Shown: one piece after another, positions 1 to 7,963 of the stretch
How positions within the stretch are numbered: the stretch's first letter is position 1
How the letters are laid out: every line of letters starts with the position of its first letter
Assembly: GCA_964650845.1 (NCBI GenBank)
Contig: CAZYXR010000084.1
Coordinates: 1 to 12,352 of the forward strand
Direction: 5' to 3'
DNA: 12,352 nucleotides
Source: UBA7692 sp964650845
GTDB lineage: Bacteria; Bacteroidota; Bacteroidia; Chitinophagales; LD1
Position numbers and translations under genes: made by a program
Notes under the pieces: generated by a model
Seen by the model: the letters and a program-made list of their open reading frames with translations, nothing else
What the model was told of the DNA's origin: nothing
Database searches by the model: none

Positions 1-1321
1 TTAAGAATTGAGTAAAACCTTCATCCATCATGGCGCGGTAAGTTTCGTTGTTGCCCAACATTCCATAAAACCAGTTGTGCCCCACTTCGTGCACCAACAA
101 ACCACGATAACCGGGGTCGCGCCCACCATCGAGCGTAATCATGGGATACTCCATACCATCGGCAGCATCGGCAACCACCATTTTGGGATATTCGTAATTA
201 CCAAAATCGCGACTGAAGCAGCCAATGATTTTAGCACAATATTGTGCGGCAGTTGTCCAATGCGATTCATCGGCAATGGCTATGCAGCTTACTTTGTTGC
301 CATTGCTCAATGTAATTGTGGTATCGGCAATTCTATAATTAGGGTCGGCAGTAAATGCAAAGTCGTGTACATTGATGGCACGGTACTTCCAAGTTTTTGT
401 TTGCCCTTTTTTGTAGGGTGTAATAATGCTTGCGCGCTCGCCCCACGGCTTATCTTTAAAATTTCCGATTTGCAATTTTGCTTTTAAAGTATCGGGTAGC
501 ACTTCACTTTCGTTCAATATAATACCGGTTGCTTCTACCACATAGTTTGAAGCGAAAGTTAAATCCACTTCAAAAGTTCCGAAGTTGCCGTAAAACTCGC
601 GGTTAAGATGCTGGTCGGTGTTCCAACCGCTGTGTGCATCATACACACAAACCTTTGGATACCACTGGCAGCCGTTGTAATGTTTAAACCCACCCGAGCG
701 GTATAGCTTCATTCTTCTGCGCACACTGCCATTGTCGTAAAAAGTGCGAAAATTGATATTGAGCACAACTGAATCGTTTGGGGCAAGTGGTTTAGGTAGG
801 TAAACTTTTAAAATGGTATTATCTAACTCTGTATTGAGTTGTGAGTTGTTAGTTGCAATTAAATTACCTTCTTGTAGTTCGTAGCTCGTAACTCGTAACT
901 GTTCTATCACCGTGCCTTGCCGGCTGGTTTCATATTTACCATATACAGGTTTAACTTTATTGGCGCAATGCAAATCGTGCAAGTAACTACCCGGCTGAAA
1001 AGCATTTTGATATAAATGGAAGAAAAGGAAACTTAGTGTATCGGGCGAGTTGTTGTAGTATTTCAAAGTTTCTTCGCCTGCAATAATATCGGTAATTTCG
1101 TCAATTACCGCTTTGATGTTGTAGTGTACATCTTGTTGCCAATACCCGCTGCGCGGCTGCTTGTTTTTCCAATACAGTTTATTTTCTACCGAACGATATT
1201 CTGTTGTTTGTGCATGAACAGCAATGAAAGAACCAAGAGCCAAGAACCAAAAAACAAAAACTAAAAGCAATTTTTTACTCAACAGAAAAGCGTATTGCGC
1301 ATACTTGCATTCATTTTTCAT
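1..1321 (-). CDS. Secreted M1-family zinc metallopeptidase (aminopeptidase), C-terminal part missing
   Basis: Gluzincin metallopeptidase that removes N-terminal residues from peptides, probably in the periplasm or at the cell surface. Reading from the ATG at 1321, 440 codons are visible and run off the left edge without a stop. A signal peptide is visible (residues 1 to about 38: KK at 16-17, a long hydrophobic core, then VHAQ). The zinc motif HEVGH is at 411-415, and the third ligand is E434 in MDEGFT, giving the family spacing HEXXH-X18-E. About 25 residues before HEVGH lies DGMEYPMI, the Bacteroidota variant of the M1 substrate-binding GxMEN motif. The C-terminal helical domain lies outside the window. 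Two coding segments (residues about 21-32 and 141-163) are made of 7-bp tandem repeats; the first encodes most of the signal-peptide core. The gene is divergent from the alcohol dehydrogenase remnant. Family assignment is firm; the substrate is unknown. Confidence 0.93.
   Translation of the reverse strand, partial: MKNECKYAQYAFLLSKKLLLVFVFWFLALGSFIAVHAQTTEYRSVENKLYWKNKQPRSGYWQQDVHYNIKAVIDEITDIIAGEETLKYYNNSPDTLSFLFFHLYQNAFQPGSYLHDLHCANKVKPVYGKYETSRQGTVIEQLRVTSYELQEGNLIATNNSQLNTELDNTILKVYLPKPLAPNDSVVLNINFRTFYDNGSVRRRMKLYRSGGFKHYNGCQWYPKVCVYDAHSGWNTDQHLNREFYGNFGTFEVDLTFASNYVVEATGIILNESEVLPDTLKAKLQIGNFKDKPWGERASIITPYKKGQTKTWKYRAINVHDFAFTADPNYRIADTTITLSNGNKVSCIAIADESHWTTAAQYCAKIIGCFSRDFGNYEYPKMVVADAADGMEYPMITLDGGRDPGYRGLLVHEVGHNWFYGMLGNNETYRAMMDEGFTQFL
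834..902 (-). repeat. Two facing blocks of 7-bp tandem repeats inside the M1 peptidase gene
   Basis: On the plus strand, 834-861 reads as four 7-base units (TTGAGTT, GTGAGTT, GTTAGTT, GCAATTA). Positions 875-902 read as four more (TAGTTCG, TAGCTCG, TAACTCG, TAACTGT). The second block is related to the reverse complement of the first, with a shared AGTTNNG core, so the two could fold into an imperfect stem about 25 bases long around a short AT-rich loop. In the gene this encodes residues about 141-163, which include LRVTSYELQ. That stretch sits between two beta-strand-like segments just before ILKVYLPKPL and looks like an inserted linker. The reading frame stays open. Confidence 0.7.
1228..1262 (-). 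repeat. 7-bp tandem repeat encoding the signal-peptide core of the M1 peptidase
   Basis: Five consecutive 7-base units on the plus strand: AAGAACC, AAGAGCC, AAGAACC, AAAAAAC, AAAAACT. Read on the minus strand they encode about residues 21-32, the hydrophobic FVFWFLALGS stretch of the signal peptide. Because 7 is not a multiple of 3, gain or loss of one unit would break the frame close to the start of the gene. Confidence 0.65.
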
Positions 1322-1327
1322 AACTGC

Positions 1328-1336
1328 GCGAAAGTA
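1328..1336 (-). promoter_or_regulatory. Candidate promoter -7 box for the M1 peptidase
   Basis: On the minus strand the sequence reads TACTTTCGC, one mismatch from the Bacteroidota -7 consensus TAnnTTTG. It ends only 6 bases before the ATG at 1321, so the transcript would have little or no leader. No convincing -33 TTG element was identified. Confidence 0.4.
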
Positions 1337-1412
1337 GGGAAATGTAGCAGAGAATAGTTGATAATGAAATAGCTTCGTTTTTGCTAAATGCTATTAAATA
1401 AAAAGAAACCAA

Positions 1413-1444
1413 TTGTTGCAGCATTTTAAAAATCAATACCTTCG
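1413..1444 (+). promoter_or_regulatory. Candidate promoter for the alcohol dehydrogenase remnant
   Basis: TTG triplets at 1413-1415 and 1416-1418 are followed, after 21 or 18 bases, by TACCTTCG at 1437-1444. This is one mismatch from the Bacteroidota TAnnTTTG box, with spacing close to that usual for the TTTG/TAnnTTTG pair. It would give a leader of roughly 28 bases before the ATG at 1477. Confidence 0.5.
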
Positions 1445-1476
1445 TTACCTTACATAAAGTTTAAAGAATCTATTGT

Positions 1477-2509
1477 ATGCCGCAAGTAAAAGCATTTGGA
1501 ACTGAAGCCGCCACCGCACCATTACAAGAATTAAAAATTACCCGAAGAGAAGTTTTAGCAAATGATGTGCAGATAGAAATTCTGTTTTGCGGTATTTGCC
1601 ATTCTGATTTACACTCGGCACGAAACGATTGGGGCGGGGCAAAATACCCAATGGTTCCCGGGCACGAAATTGTGGGGCGAGTAACAAAAATTGGCGATGG
1701 CGTTAGCAAATTCAAAGTTGGCGACCTTGCCGGTGTTGGGTGTATTGTTGATAGTTGTAGAGAATGCAGCCATTGCCACGATGGAGATGAGCAATATTGC
1801 GAAAATGGCAACACCATCGTTTTTAACTCAAAGGATAGAAAACATGGCGGCATTACTTACGGTGGGTTTTCTGAAACCATTGTTGTTGATGAAAACTACG
1901 TAGTTCATGTACCCGACACATTAGATTTGGCAAGTGCTGCGCCTATTCTTTGTGCAGGTGTACTCCCCACTAAAACATTGGAAAGCCGGTCCCGGGAAAA
2001 ATGTTGGAATTATTGGCATTGGCGGTTTGGGACACATGGCAATAAAAATTGCCAAAGCAATGGGTGCATTTGTTTCAGTGTTTACTACTTCGCAAGCCAA
2101 AGCAGATGATGCTAAACGCTTAGGAGCCGATCAGGTGGTTCTATCAACCGATGCGGCACAAATAAAAAGTTGCCCTAAACAACATGTTATTTTAGATACA
2201 GTTTCTGCTAACCATGATGTGAACGCATACATTAGTTTATTAAAAACAGATGGCTCACTGGTGTTGGTTGGCTTGCCTGCCGAACCATTGGCAATTGGAG
2301 CCTTCAACATTGTAGGCGGGCGTAAAAGTTTTTCAGGTTCCAATATCGGTGGCATAGCCGAAACACAGGAAGTTTTAGATTTTTGTGCCCAACATAATAT
2401 TGTAGCAGAAATTGAACTCATCAACGTAAATCAAATTAACGAAGCCTTTGATAGATTGAAAAAAAGTGATGTAAAATACCGTTTTGTAATTGACATGAAA
2501 TCTTTTTAA
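1477..2509 (+). pseudogene. Zinc-dependent NAD(P) alcohol dehydrogenase (YahK/CAD-like MDR), frameshifted
   Basis: Medium-chain dehydrogenase/reductase of the cinnamyl-alcohol-dehydrogenase-like group, which interconverts alcohols and aldehydes with a nicotinamide cofactor. The first frame (1477 to about 1962) carries the catalytic zinc ligands C41 (GICHSDLH), H63 (PGHE) and C159 (PILCAG), and the structural zinc cysteines C94, C97, C100 and C108. The frame then changes. From about 1961 to the stop at 2507-2509, the +1 frame continues the same protein with YSPLKHW, the Rossmann motif GIGGLGHMA, and the C-terminal part ending in RFVIDMKSF. The family usually reads CAG(V/I)TTYSPL at the junction; here CAGV meets YSPL directly. 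This fits loss of 8 bases, and adding 8 back gives exactly 347 codons, the family length. Without repair, translation stops at 2109, inside the cofactor domain. Apart from the break, both halves look well conserved, so the lesion is recent or a sequence error. Confidence 0.88.
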
Positions 2510-2533
2510 AACGTCAATTTCAACCACTAACTT

Positions 2534-3035
2534 ATGATAAAACATCTCTTTGCTGTTATTGCGCTAACCACTCTCCTCTTTAGCTTTCATTCTTGTAAAA
2601 AAGATAATACAAAGCAAAATCCACCTGCAAAAGTGTGCGACTCCTGCTACTGCCAAGCCAAGATAGATGCTGATGAAGTTCGCTGCCGAAACCGATAGCG
2701 CAACCATAATTTCAAAATTGAAAGGCAGCTGGAATTTGCAATGCGTATCCTTTACTTCAAAATATGGCTACAATACCGTTGCCAAACGCGATAGCTTGCA
2801 AGAAATTCTTTCGGTGCAGTTTACCGATACTACCTATCGGTTTTTTAAAGACGATTCGTTGCTTTTCGATTACGAGTATTTAGTAGATGGCAATGGGGCA
2901 ATAAATAGCAAAGGCAACAGTTTTTATTTCGGCATTTTAGGGGCAAGCACCCCAAGGTTTAATGACTCTGTAATGGGGCTGAACTCTACTTATCCGTTTA
3001 CTGGCTCTTACTACCTAACCTTTAAAAAACGATAA
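2534..3035 (+). pseudogene. Small lipoprotein with lipocalin-like body, apparently frameshifted
   Basis: The ATG at 2534 opens a clear lipoprotein signal: a hydrophobic stretch ending FSFHSC with the lipid cysteine at residue 21, then KKDN. This frame stops at TAG 2696-2698 after only 54 codons. The +1 frame is blocked by TAG at 2664 but is open from there to the stop at 3033-3035. It encodes a soluble domain with KLKGSWNL near its start, FTDTTYRFF, and YYLTFKKR at the end, resembling the lipocalin-like domains common on Bacteroidota lipoproteins. A single extra base between about 2667 and 2695 (for instance in GAAGTTC) would explain the split and restore a 166-residue protein. The alternative is two overlapping genes, with the second starting at ATG 2670; this is less likely because the second part alone has no export signal. 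It begins 24 bases after the dehydrogenase remnant. Function unknown. Confidence 0.7.
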
Positions 3036-3072
3036 TAAACAGCTAAATACTGCTGCTATCTTGCTGTTTATT
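3034..3072 (+). terminator. Hairpin after the lipoprotein remnant, weak terminator candidate
   Basis: The 10-base arms AATAAACAGC (3034-3043) and GCTGTTTATT (3063-3072) pair perfectly around a 19-base loop. The left arm overlaps the last bases of the stop codon. The descending arm is T-rich but no uninterrupted T run follows, so termination efficiency is uncertain. Confidence 0.45.
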
Positions 3073-3162
3073 CTCATAGAACAAATGCTATGTAAAACTT
3101 TTTGATAGTTTCGGTTTGCAATTGATTTTTAAACTACTGTTGTACAAAGCTCAGAACAATAA

Positions 3163-3696
3163 ATGACAAAAACGCTATTAGCACTTTTTGCATCGTTAAT
3201 ATTTTCGGCAAGCTCGCTGAATGCGCAATCTGTGCTTCCTGCCGATATAGACTCGGTGGAGTTTTTCGATTACTTTAAACAAAAAGGAATAGAAATTAGC
3301 GAAGCAACGGTAATGCCTTTATACATTGAAGTTTTTCGTTGGTTGAACACAAAGTATCGCTACGGCAGCAGCAGCGAAGCTGCTACCGATTGCAGTGGTT
3401 TTGCCGGAATGCTCTACAAAAAAGTTTTTGGAAAAGAATTGGCGCGCTCATCGCGAGGCATTTTTCCAACTTGCGATGAAGTGCATGAAAAAGACCAATT
3501 AAAAGAAGGTGATTTACTTTTTTTTAAAATCAAAAAAGGGATTATTTCACACGTTGCCGTATTTCTTCAAAACGGAAAGTTTGCACATGCCGCAGTACAT
3601 GGCGGTGTGCGCATTGATAGCTTAGACGCACCATATTACAAAAGAACCTTCTTTAAAGGAGGGCGCTTCAAACTCTTTTCGGCAGAAAACGAATAG
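3163..3696 (+). CDS. Exported NlpC/P60-family cysteine peptidase
   Basis: A 177-residue protein of the NlpC/P60 superfamily, whose members typically cleave peptide bonds in the stem peptides of peptidoglycan. Residues 1-22 form a signal peptide ending SLNAQ, so it acts in the periplasm or outside. The catalytic cysteine is C77 in TDCSGF, the first histidine H130 in SHVAVFL, and the third polar position H142 in FAHAAVHGGV, all in the expected order and spacing. YRYGSS just before the cysteine is the usual family lead-in. The start is the ATG at 3163, which directly opens the signal peptide. The protein has a single catalytic domain with no SH3b or LysM part, as in small cell-wall hydrolases of this phylum. 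The CotH-domain gene begins 85 bases downstream on the same strand and may be co-transcribed. Confidence 0.9.
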   Translation: MTKTLLALFASLIFSASSLNAQSVLPADIDSVEFFDYFKQKGIEISEATVMPLYIEVFRWLNTKYRYGSSSEAATDCSGFAGMLYKKVFGKELARSSRGIFPTCDEVHEKDQLKEGDLLFFKIKKGIISHVAVFLQNGKFAHAAVHGGVRIDSLDAPYYKRTFFKGGRFKLFSAENE

Positions 3697-3781
3697 TAAA
3701 CTGCTCTGTCGTTTTGCATCAATAACCTTTACGTCAAATTAGCGTATAAATGGGTTGGGCGAAGTGTATCTGCCCGAAAAC

Positions 3782-6700
3782 GTGATAAAAAAACTACTTT
3801 CCTCACTTGTCGGATTGTGTGCTTTTGCAATTGCCGATGCGCAGTTACTCATCAATGAGTACAGCCATCGCAATATGAATATCATTGCCGATGAATATGG
3901 CAAAAACAGCGATTGGATTGAACTCATCAACACAAGTTCATCTTCGCTAAACATTGGTGGATACTCATTGAGTGATGATAGCAGCAAACCCGGTAAATGG
4001 CATTTTCCAAAAACAGCATTGCGCCCGCAAGAAAAGCTGCTTGTTTTTGCAAGTGGCAAAGATAAACGCTACGCTACCAATCATTGGGAAACTGTAATTT
4101 TTAGCAATGATACATGGAAGTATCACGCACCAATTGAAGAATTGCCAATGGACTGGAAGGAGTTGAATTTCAATGACAGTGTATGGCTTTCGGGCATTGG
4201 CGGTATAGGATTTGGCGATGGTGATGACGGAACTACCATTGCGCAAACCACATCTGTTTTTATGCGCAAAAAGTTTATGGTAAATGATTCTGCTTCACTC
4301 TCCGAGGCGGTGCTTCATGCCGATTATGACGATGCCTTTGTGGCTTACTTGAATGGAGTAGAAATTGCAAGAAGTTTAGTAGGTAGTGCAGGCGAGTTTA
4401 CACCATTCAACGCACTGCCAATTGCACAACACGAAGCAAGTATGTATAGAGGTATGTTGCCCGAAGCATTTTTTATTGGCAACGATAAGCTACGCAGCAT
4501 TATTCGCAATGGCGAAAATATATTAACGGTTCAAGTGCATAATGCTTTTGCAAGCAACGACATCAGCAGCAATTTCTTTCTATCGTTTGGTATCAACTCT
4601 TCGCAGCAATTTTTTAGCAACACCCCCACTTGGTTCAGTCTGAAAAGTTCAAGATTTCACAGCAATTTCAAACTCGCATCAAATGAAACAATGTGTATTT
4701 TCAATACATTGGGAACACTTGTTGATTCAAAAAAAGTAATAGAACTAAACTTGGATAATAGCGAAGGGCGAAGCCATGACGGAGCAAACTTATGGTGTGT
4801 TTTCACACAGCCTTCGCCTGCCGACTCGAATAAAAGCATCAATTGCTTTGCAGGATATGAAGAAATACCAGCCGTATCTTTGAATGCAGGGTTCTACAGC
4901 GGAACGCAAACAGTATCGGTAATTTCATCCGGCAACACTTCTGTATTTTACACAACTAATGGAAACGAACCAACAATTCGCGATTATCCATATCAGTCGC
5001 CTATCGCAATTGATACCACAACCGTATTGTCGTTCCGCGCTTTTAGTAATAGCGGAAAGCTGCCAAGTAAAACCGTAAAGCGCACTTACTTTATCAACGA
5101 AGATGATTTTCAATTGCCTGTGATTTCAATATCGAGTGATGAAAAAAACTTATGGGATGATACAACAGGACTTTATGCAAATGGCTTTAATGCCAACGGT
5201 ATGTATCCGTTTTTTGGTGCCAACTTTTGGCAGAAATGGGAAAGATTTTCACATATTGAATACTTTGATGCAACAAAGCAAAAGCAGTTTGCCGCAGACT
5301 TTGGTTTAAAGATTCACGGAAACTGGAGCAGAGGGCAAGCGCAAAAAGGTTTGCGGGTGGACTTAGACCACAAGTATGGATTTTCTACAATAAATTATGC
5401 ACTAATTTCTGATAAGCCTCAACTCAACAAATACAGAGCCTTTAATTTACGCAACGGTGGAAACGATTTTTTGGGGAGCCGATTTCGCGATGCACTAATG
5501 CAGCGCAATATGCGACATACCAATGTTGATTACATGGCGTATTCGCCCGTTGTGGTTTTTTTAAATGGCAGCTACTGGGGTTTATACGAATTGCGCGAAA
5601 AAATGGATCAACACTATTTGCGCTTTAACCACAATGTGAATCACGATGCAGTTGATTTAATTTCTTACGACCACAACCTCGGCTTTCAGGTGCACAATGG
5701 CAGTGATTCTGCATTTTATGATATGCTGTATCGAATCACTTCCACCAATCCAAATGACGATGCTGCATTTTTTCAAGTACTGAATAACCATATTGATTTA
5801 GCGAATTACACCGATTACTTTGCCACCGAAATTTTTTACGCTAATAGCGATTGGATGGGCGAATGGACGAACAACATAAAATGCTGGCGCGAAAAAAAGG
5901 AAGGCTCGAAATGGCACTACATGCTGTGGGATTTAGATTATGGCTGTGGTTTTGTGCACCCCGATGGAAACATGACAATGAGTAAACCAACCGATGCTAT
6001 GTGGAATCGCGCTCGCAGACCGGTAATTACCAACGAACACGCCAAAATTTTTAATCAAGCAATCAGTAATAACACTTTCAGAAATTATTTTCTAAACCGT
6101 TTTGCCGATTTAATGAATACCACATTCAAGCGCGATACTTTTGAGCAACACGCACACAAAATGCGCGATGAAATTGAATCCGTTTTACCTCGCCATCATC
6201 AACGCTGGGGTGGTAACATGCAATCGTTTTACAACACAATTGATAGTATGATAGGGTTTGTAGATGAACGACCGCAATATGTTTATCAAAATGCCATTAG
6301 CGAATTTGGATTGAATAAAACAGCCGAAATTGTAATAAATGTACAACCTGAAGGTGCAGGCAAAATTGTAATAAACACCATTACACCGCAGTTGCTACCG
6401 TGGCAAGGAACTTACTTTGACGGAGTTCCTATTGTGCTAAAAGCTTTGCCCGAAGATGGATTTGAACTTGACTATTGGCAAGCAAACCAACTTATGCAAC
6501 AAAGCACAATTGACTCTTTTGCAATAAACCTTTCGGTAAACGATACTTTTACAGCCGTATTTAAAATGAAAGAAACCATCGCTGGCATAAACTCTAACAA
6601 CTCTAATAAAATCAACTATCAGTTAATGAATTTGACTGATAAATGGCAGCTTAAAATAAATAGTAATGAACAATACACAGTAACTGTTTATGATGTTATT

Positions 6701-6835
6701 GGCAAAAAAATACTTTCAATATCTGGTGAGCGCATTTTTGATTTTCCAAAAGCAAGCCTTGCAAAAGGTGTTTACATTGTAGAAGCTAACAACGGCACAC
6801 AAAAGCATGTGATGCGCGTGGTGAAAGAGCATTGA
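3782..6835 (+). CDS. Secreted CotH-kinase/lamin-tail protein with T9SS sorting domain
   Basis: Large exported protein (1017 residues from the chosen start). Order of parts: signal peptide (1-20, ending AIADAQ); lamin-tail-like domain (about 21-95, LLINEY...DWIELIN...GGYSLSDD); a jelly-roll, galactose-binding-like segment (about 114-270); a second lamin-tail-like segment (about 278-357); a chitobiase-C-terminal-like domain (about 363-437, SVFYTTNGNEPT); CotH domain (about 445-837) with GLYELREKMD near 600-609 and WDLD at 716-719; a beta-rich domain (about 848-930); and a type IX sorting domain (about 940-1017, VYDVIGKKI...GVYIVE). CotH proteins are atypical kinases; in Bacillus CotH phosphorylates spore-coat proteins. 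Here a surface or secreted role is inferred. No ATG fits. GTG at 3782 opens a clean signal peptide, while TTG 3755 would add nine residues before it. An 11-codon ATG frame (3750-3785) overlaps the GTG. Confidence 0.9.
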   Translation: MIKKLLSSLVGLCAFAIADAQLLINEYSHRNMNIIADEYGKNSDWIELINTSSSSLNIGGYSLSDDSSKPGKWHFPKTALRPQEKLLVFASGKDKRYATNHWETVIFSNDTWKYHAPIEELPMDWKELNFNDSVWLSGIGGIGFGDGDDGTTIAQTTSVFMRKKFMVNDSASLSEAVLHADYDDAFVAYLNGVEIARSLVGSAGEFTPFNALPIAQHEASMYRGMLPEAFFIGNDKLRSIIRNGENILTVQVHNAFASNDISSNFFLSFGINSSQQFFSNTPTWFSLKSSRFHSNFKLASNETMCIFNTLGTLVDSKKVIELNLDNSEGRSHDGANLWCVFTQPSPADSNKSINCFAGYEEIPAVSLNAGFYSGTQTVSVISSGNTSVFYTTNGNEPTIRDYPYQSPIAIDTTTVLSFRAFSNSGKLPSKTVKRTYFINEDDFQLPVISISSDEKNLWDDTTGLYANGFNANGMYPFFGANFWQKWERFSHIEYFDATKQKQFAADFGLKIHGNWSRGQAQKGLRVDLDHKYGFSTINYALISDKPQLNKYRAFNLRNGGNDFLGSRFRDALMQRNMRHTNVDYMAYSPVVVFLNGSYWGLYELREKMDQHYLRFNHNVNHDAVDLISYDHNLGFQVHNGSDSAFYDMLYRITSTNPNDDAAFFQVLNNHIDLANYTDYFATEIFYANSDWMGEWTNNIKCWREKKEGSKWHYMLWDLDYGCGFVHPDGNMTMSKPTDAMWNRARRPVITNEHAKIFNQAISNNTFRNYFLNRFADLMNTTFKRDTFEQHAHKMRDEIESVLPRHHQRWGGNMQSFYNTIDSMIGFVDERPQYVYQNAISEFGLNKTAEIVINVQPEGAGKIVINTITPQLLPWQGTYFDGVPIVLKALPEDGFELDYWQANQLMQQSTIDSFAINLSVNDTFTAVFKMKETIAGINSNNSNKINYQLMNLTDKWQLKINSNEQYTVTVYDVIGKKILSISGERIFDFPKASLAKGVYIVEANNGTQKHVMRVVKEH

Positions 6836-6988
6836 TTACTACATCCGTTTTTCTTACAAATAGCTGATTGCAATTGACTTATTCGTTTATACAAAAGCGG
6901 ATATCGGAATGAGCAACAACAAAAAAATAGTTGCATATACACTAAAATTTTGCTGATTGCGTTAAAATTCACAAACAAACTCTGTACA

Positions 6989-7942
6989 ATGAACAAAAAC
7001 AAAATTGCATTCTTAGTGGCAACAAGCCTTTTTGTTGCTTTTTTAGGCAGCTGTTCAAAGCTGACAAATACTTCGAAAGCTGACCCGAATGCACAGCAAC
7101 ACAATGAAGATTTGAGCAACACCAAATCCGAATCGGAAAACCTGAACACAGATATCATTAATGTATTAAAGGATGTAAAAGGATTTGGCAAAACAGATGA
7201 AACTGTTGCTATTTCTATTTGCGGAGCCACAGTTGATACCTCGCAGCAGTATGCATCAACACCAACTTTGCTCATCAACTTCGATGGCACAACCGCATGT
7301 GGCAACCCTCCGCGCAAAAGAGCTGGGCAAGTAAAAGTGGAACTGATACAAGGAAACAAATGGAGTGATGCCGGAGCGAAATTGCGTGTTACTCACACCG
7401 ACTATAAAGTAACTTTTATCAATTTAAACAACCATTATTTAACCTATAACGGAGTAAAGTATTTAACCAACCTTGATGGATTTGATTACCTAAGCTATTA
7501 CTTTTCGGGCTCGCTTACTGCACGGGTAAAAGAGCGTAGCGATAACATCACCGTAACTTTCGAAAACGGCTCAACCGAATCGTGGAACTTTGCGCGTTTA
7601 AGCACATGGCAGGTTTCAAACTATTCTACCATTACCGCAACCGTAAATGGCGATTCGATAAACGGTAGCAAAGTGATAGACTCGTGGGGAACAACACGTT
7701 TTGGAACTGCCTTTACCACCGAAATGATTACTCCATGGAAGTCGGGAACAGCTTGCGGCTGGCTAAGACCTTCGCAAGGAAAATACACCAGCACAACCGA
7801 TAACTTTACAATAACCGCAACTTGCGGGGTTGATAAAAATGGAAATTCTGTAAACAATGGCTGCACAGCTTACGGTTATAAAATTGAATGGGATTACAAA
7901 AACGGCACTGCAAAAGGGAATGCAGTAGTGCAGTATTTTTAA
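6989..7942 (+). CDS. Predicted lipoprotein of unknown function
   Basis: Not recognised as a named family. The ATG at 6989 opens a lipoprotein signal: NKNK, a hydrophobic core to residue 20, and the lipobox L-G-S-C with C22 as the lipid-bearing residue. An upstream in-frame start at 6950 would bury the signal peptide and was not used. Residues 23-65 are polar and rich in N, S, E and D, probably a flexible linker from the membrane. The rest (about 70-317) is rich in T, N and aromatic residues in beta-strand-like alternation. It has five further cysteines (SICG, TACG, TACG, ATCG, NGCT), which could form disulfides. No acidic lipoprotein surface-export signal follows C22 (SKLTN), so a periplasm-facing location is as likely as the surface. 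It sits alone, 153 bases after the CotH gene, and ends at a strong terminator. Confidence 0.8.
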   Translation: MNKNKIAFLVATSLFVAFLGSCSKLTNTSKADPNAQQHNEDLSNTKSESENLNTDIINVLKDVKGFGKTDETVAISICGATVDTSQQYASTPTLLINFDGTTACGNPPRKRAGQVKVELIQGNKWSDAGAKLRVTHTDYKVTFINLNNHYLTYNGVKYLTNLDGFDYLSYYFSGSLTARVKERSDNITVTFENGSTESWNFARLSTWQVSNYSTITATVNGDSINGSKVIDSWGTTRFGTAFTTEMITPWKSGTACGWLRPSQGKYTSTTDNFTITATCGVDKNGNSVNNGCTAYGYKIEWDYKNGTAKGNAVVQYF

Positions 7943-7963
7943 TAAGAGCTTTTTAGTTATAAC

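Noticed and set aside
8..487. Open frame of 159 codons on the plus strand
   Set aside because: It lies opposite the M1 peptidase, whose zinc motif and signal peptide are clear; the plus-strand translation has no family features.
1609..2424. Several antisense frames over the alcohol dehydrogenase
   Set aside because: They are shadows of a gene with all zinc ligands visible in the plus-strand frames.
2667..3035. A free-standing 122-residue gene starting near 2667
   Set aside because: The preceding frame supplies an ideal lipoprotein signal that runs into the same region, so a split single gene explains the data better.
6772..7359. Open frame of 195 codons on the minus strand
   Set aside because: It overlaps the ends of two well-supported plus-strand genes and would have to cross the CotH stop and the lipoprotein signal region; the translation resembles no protein family.
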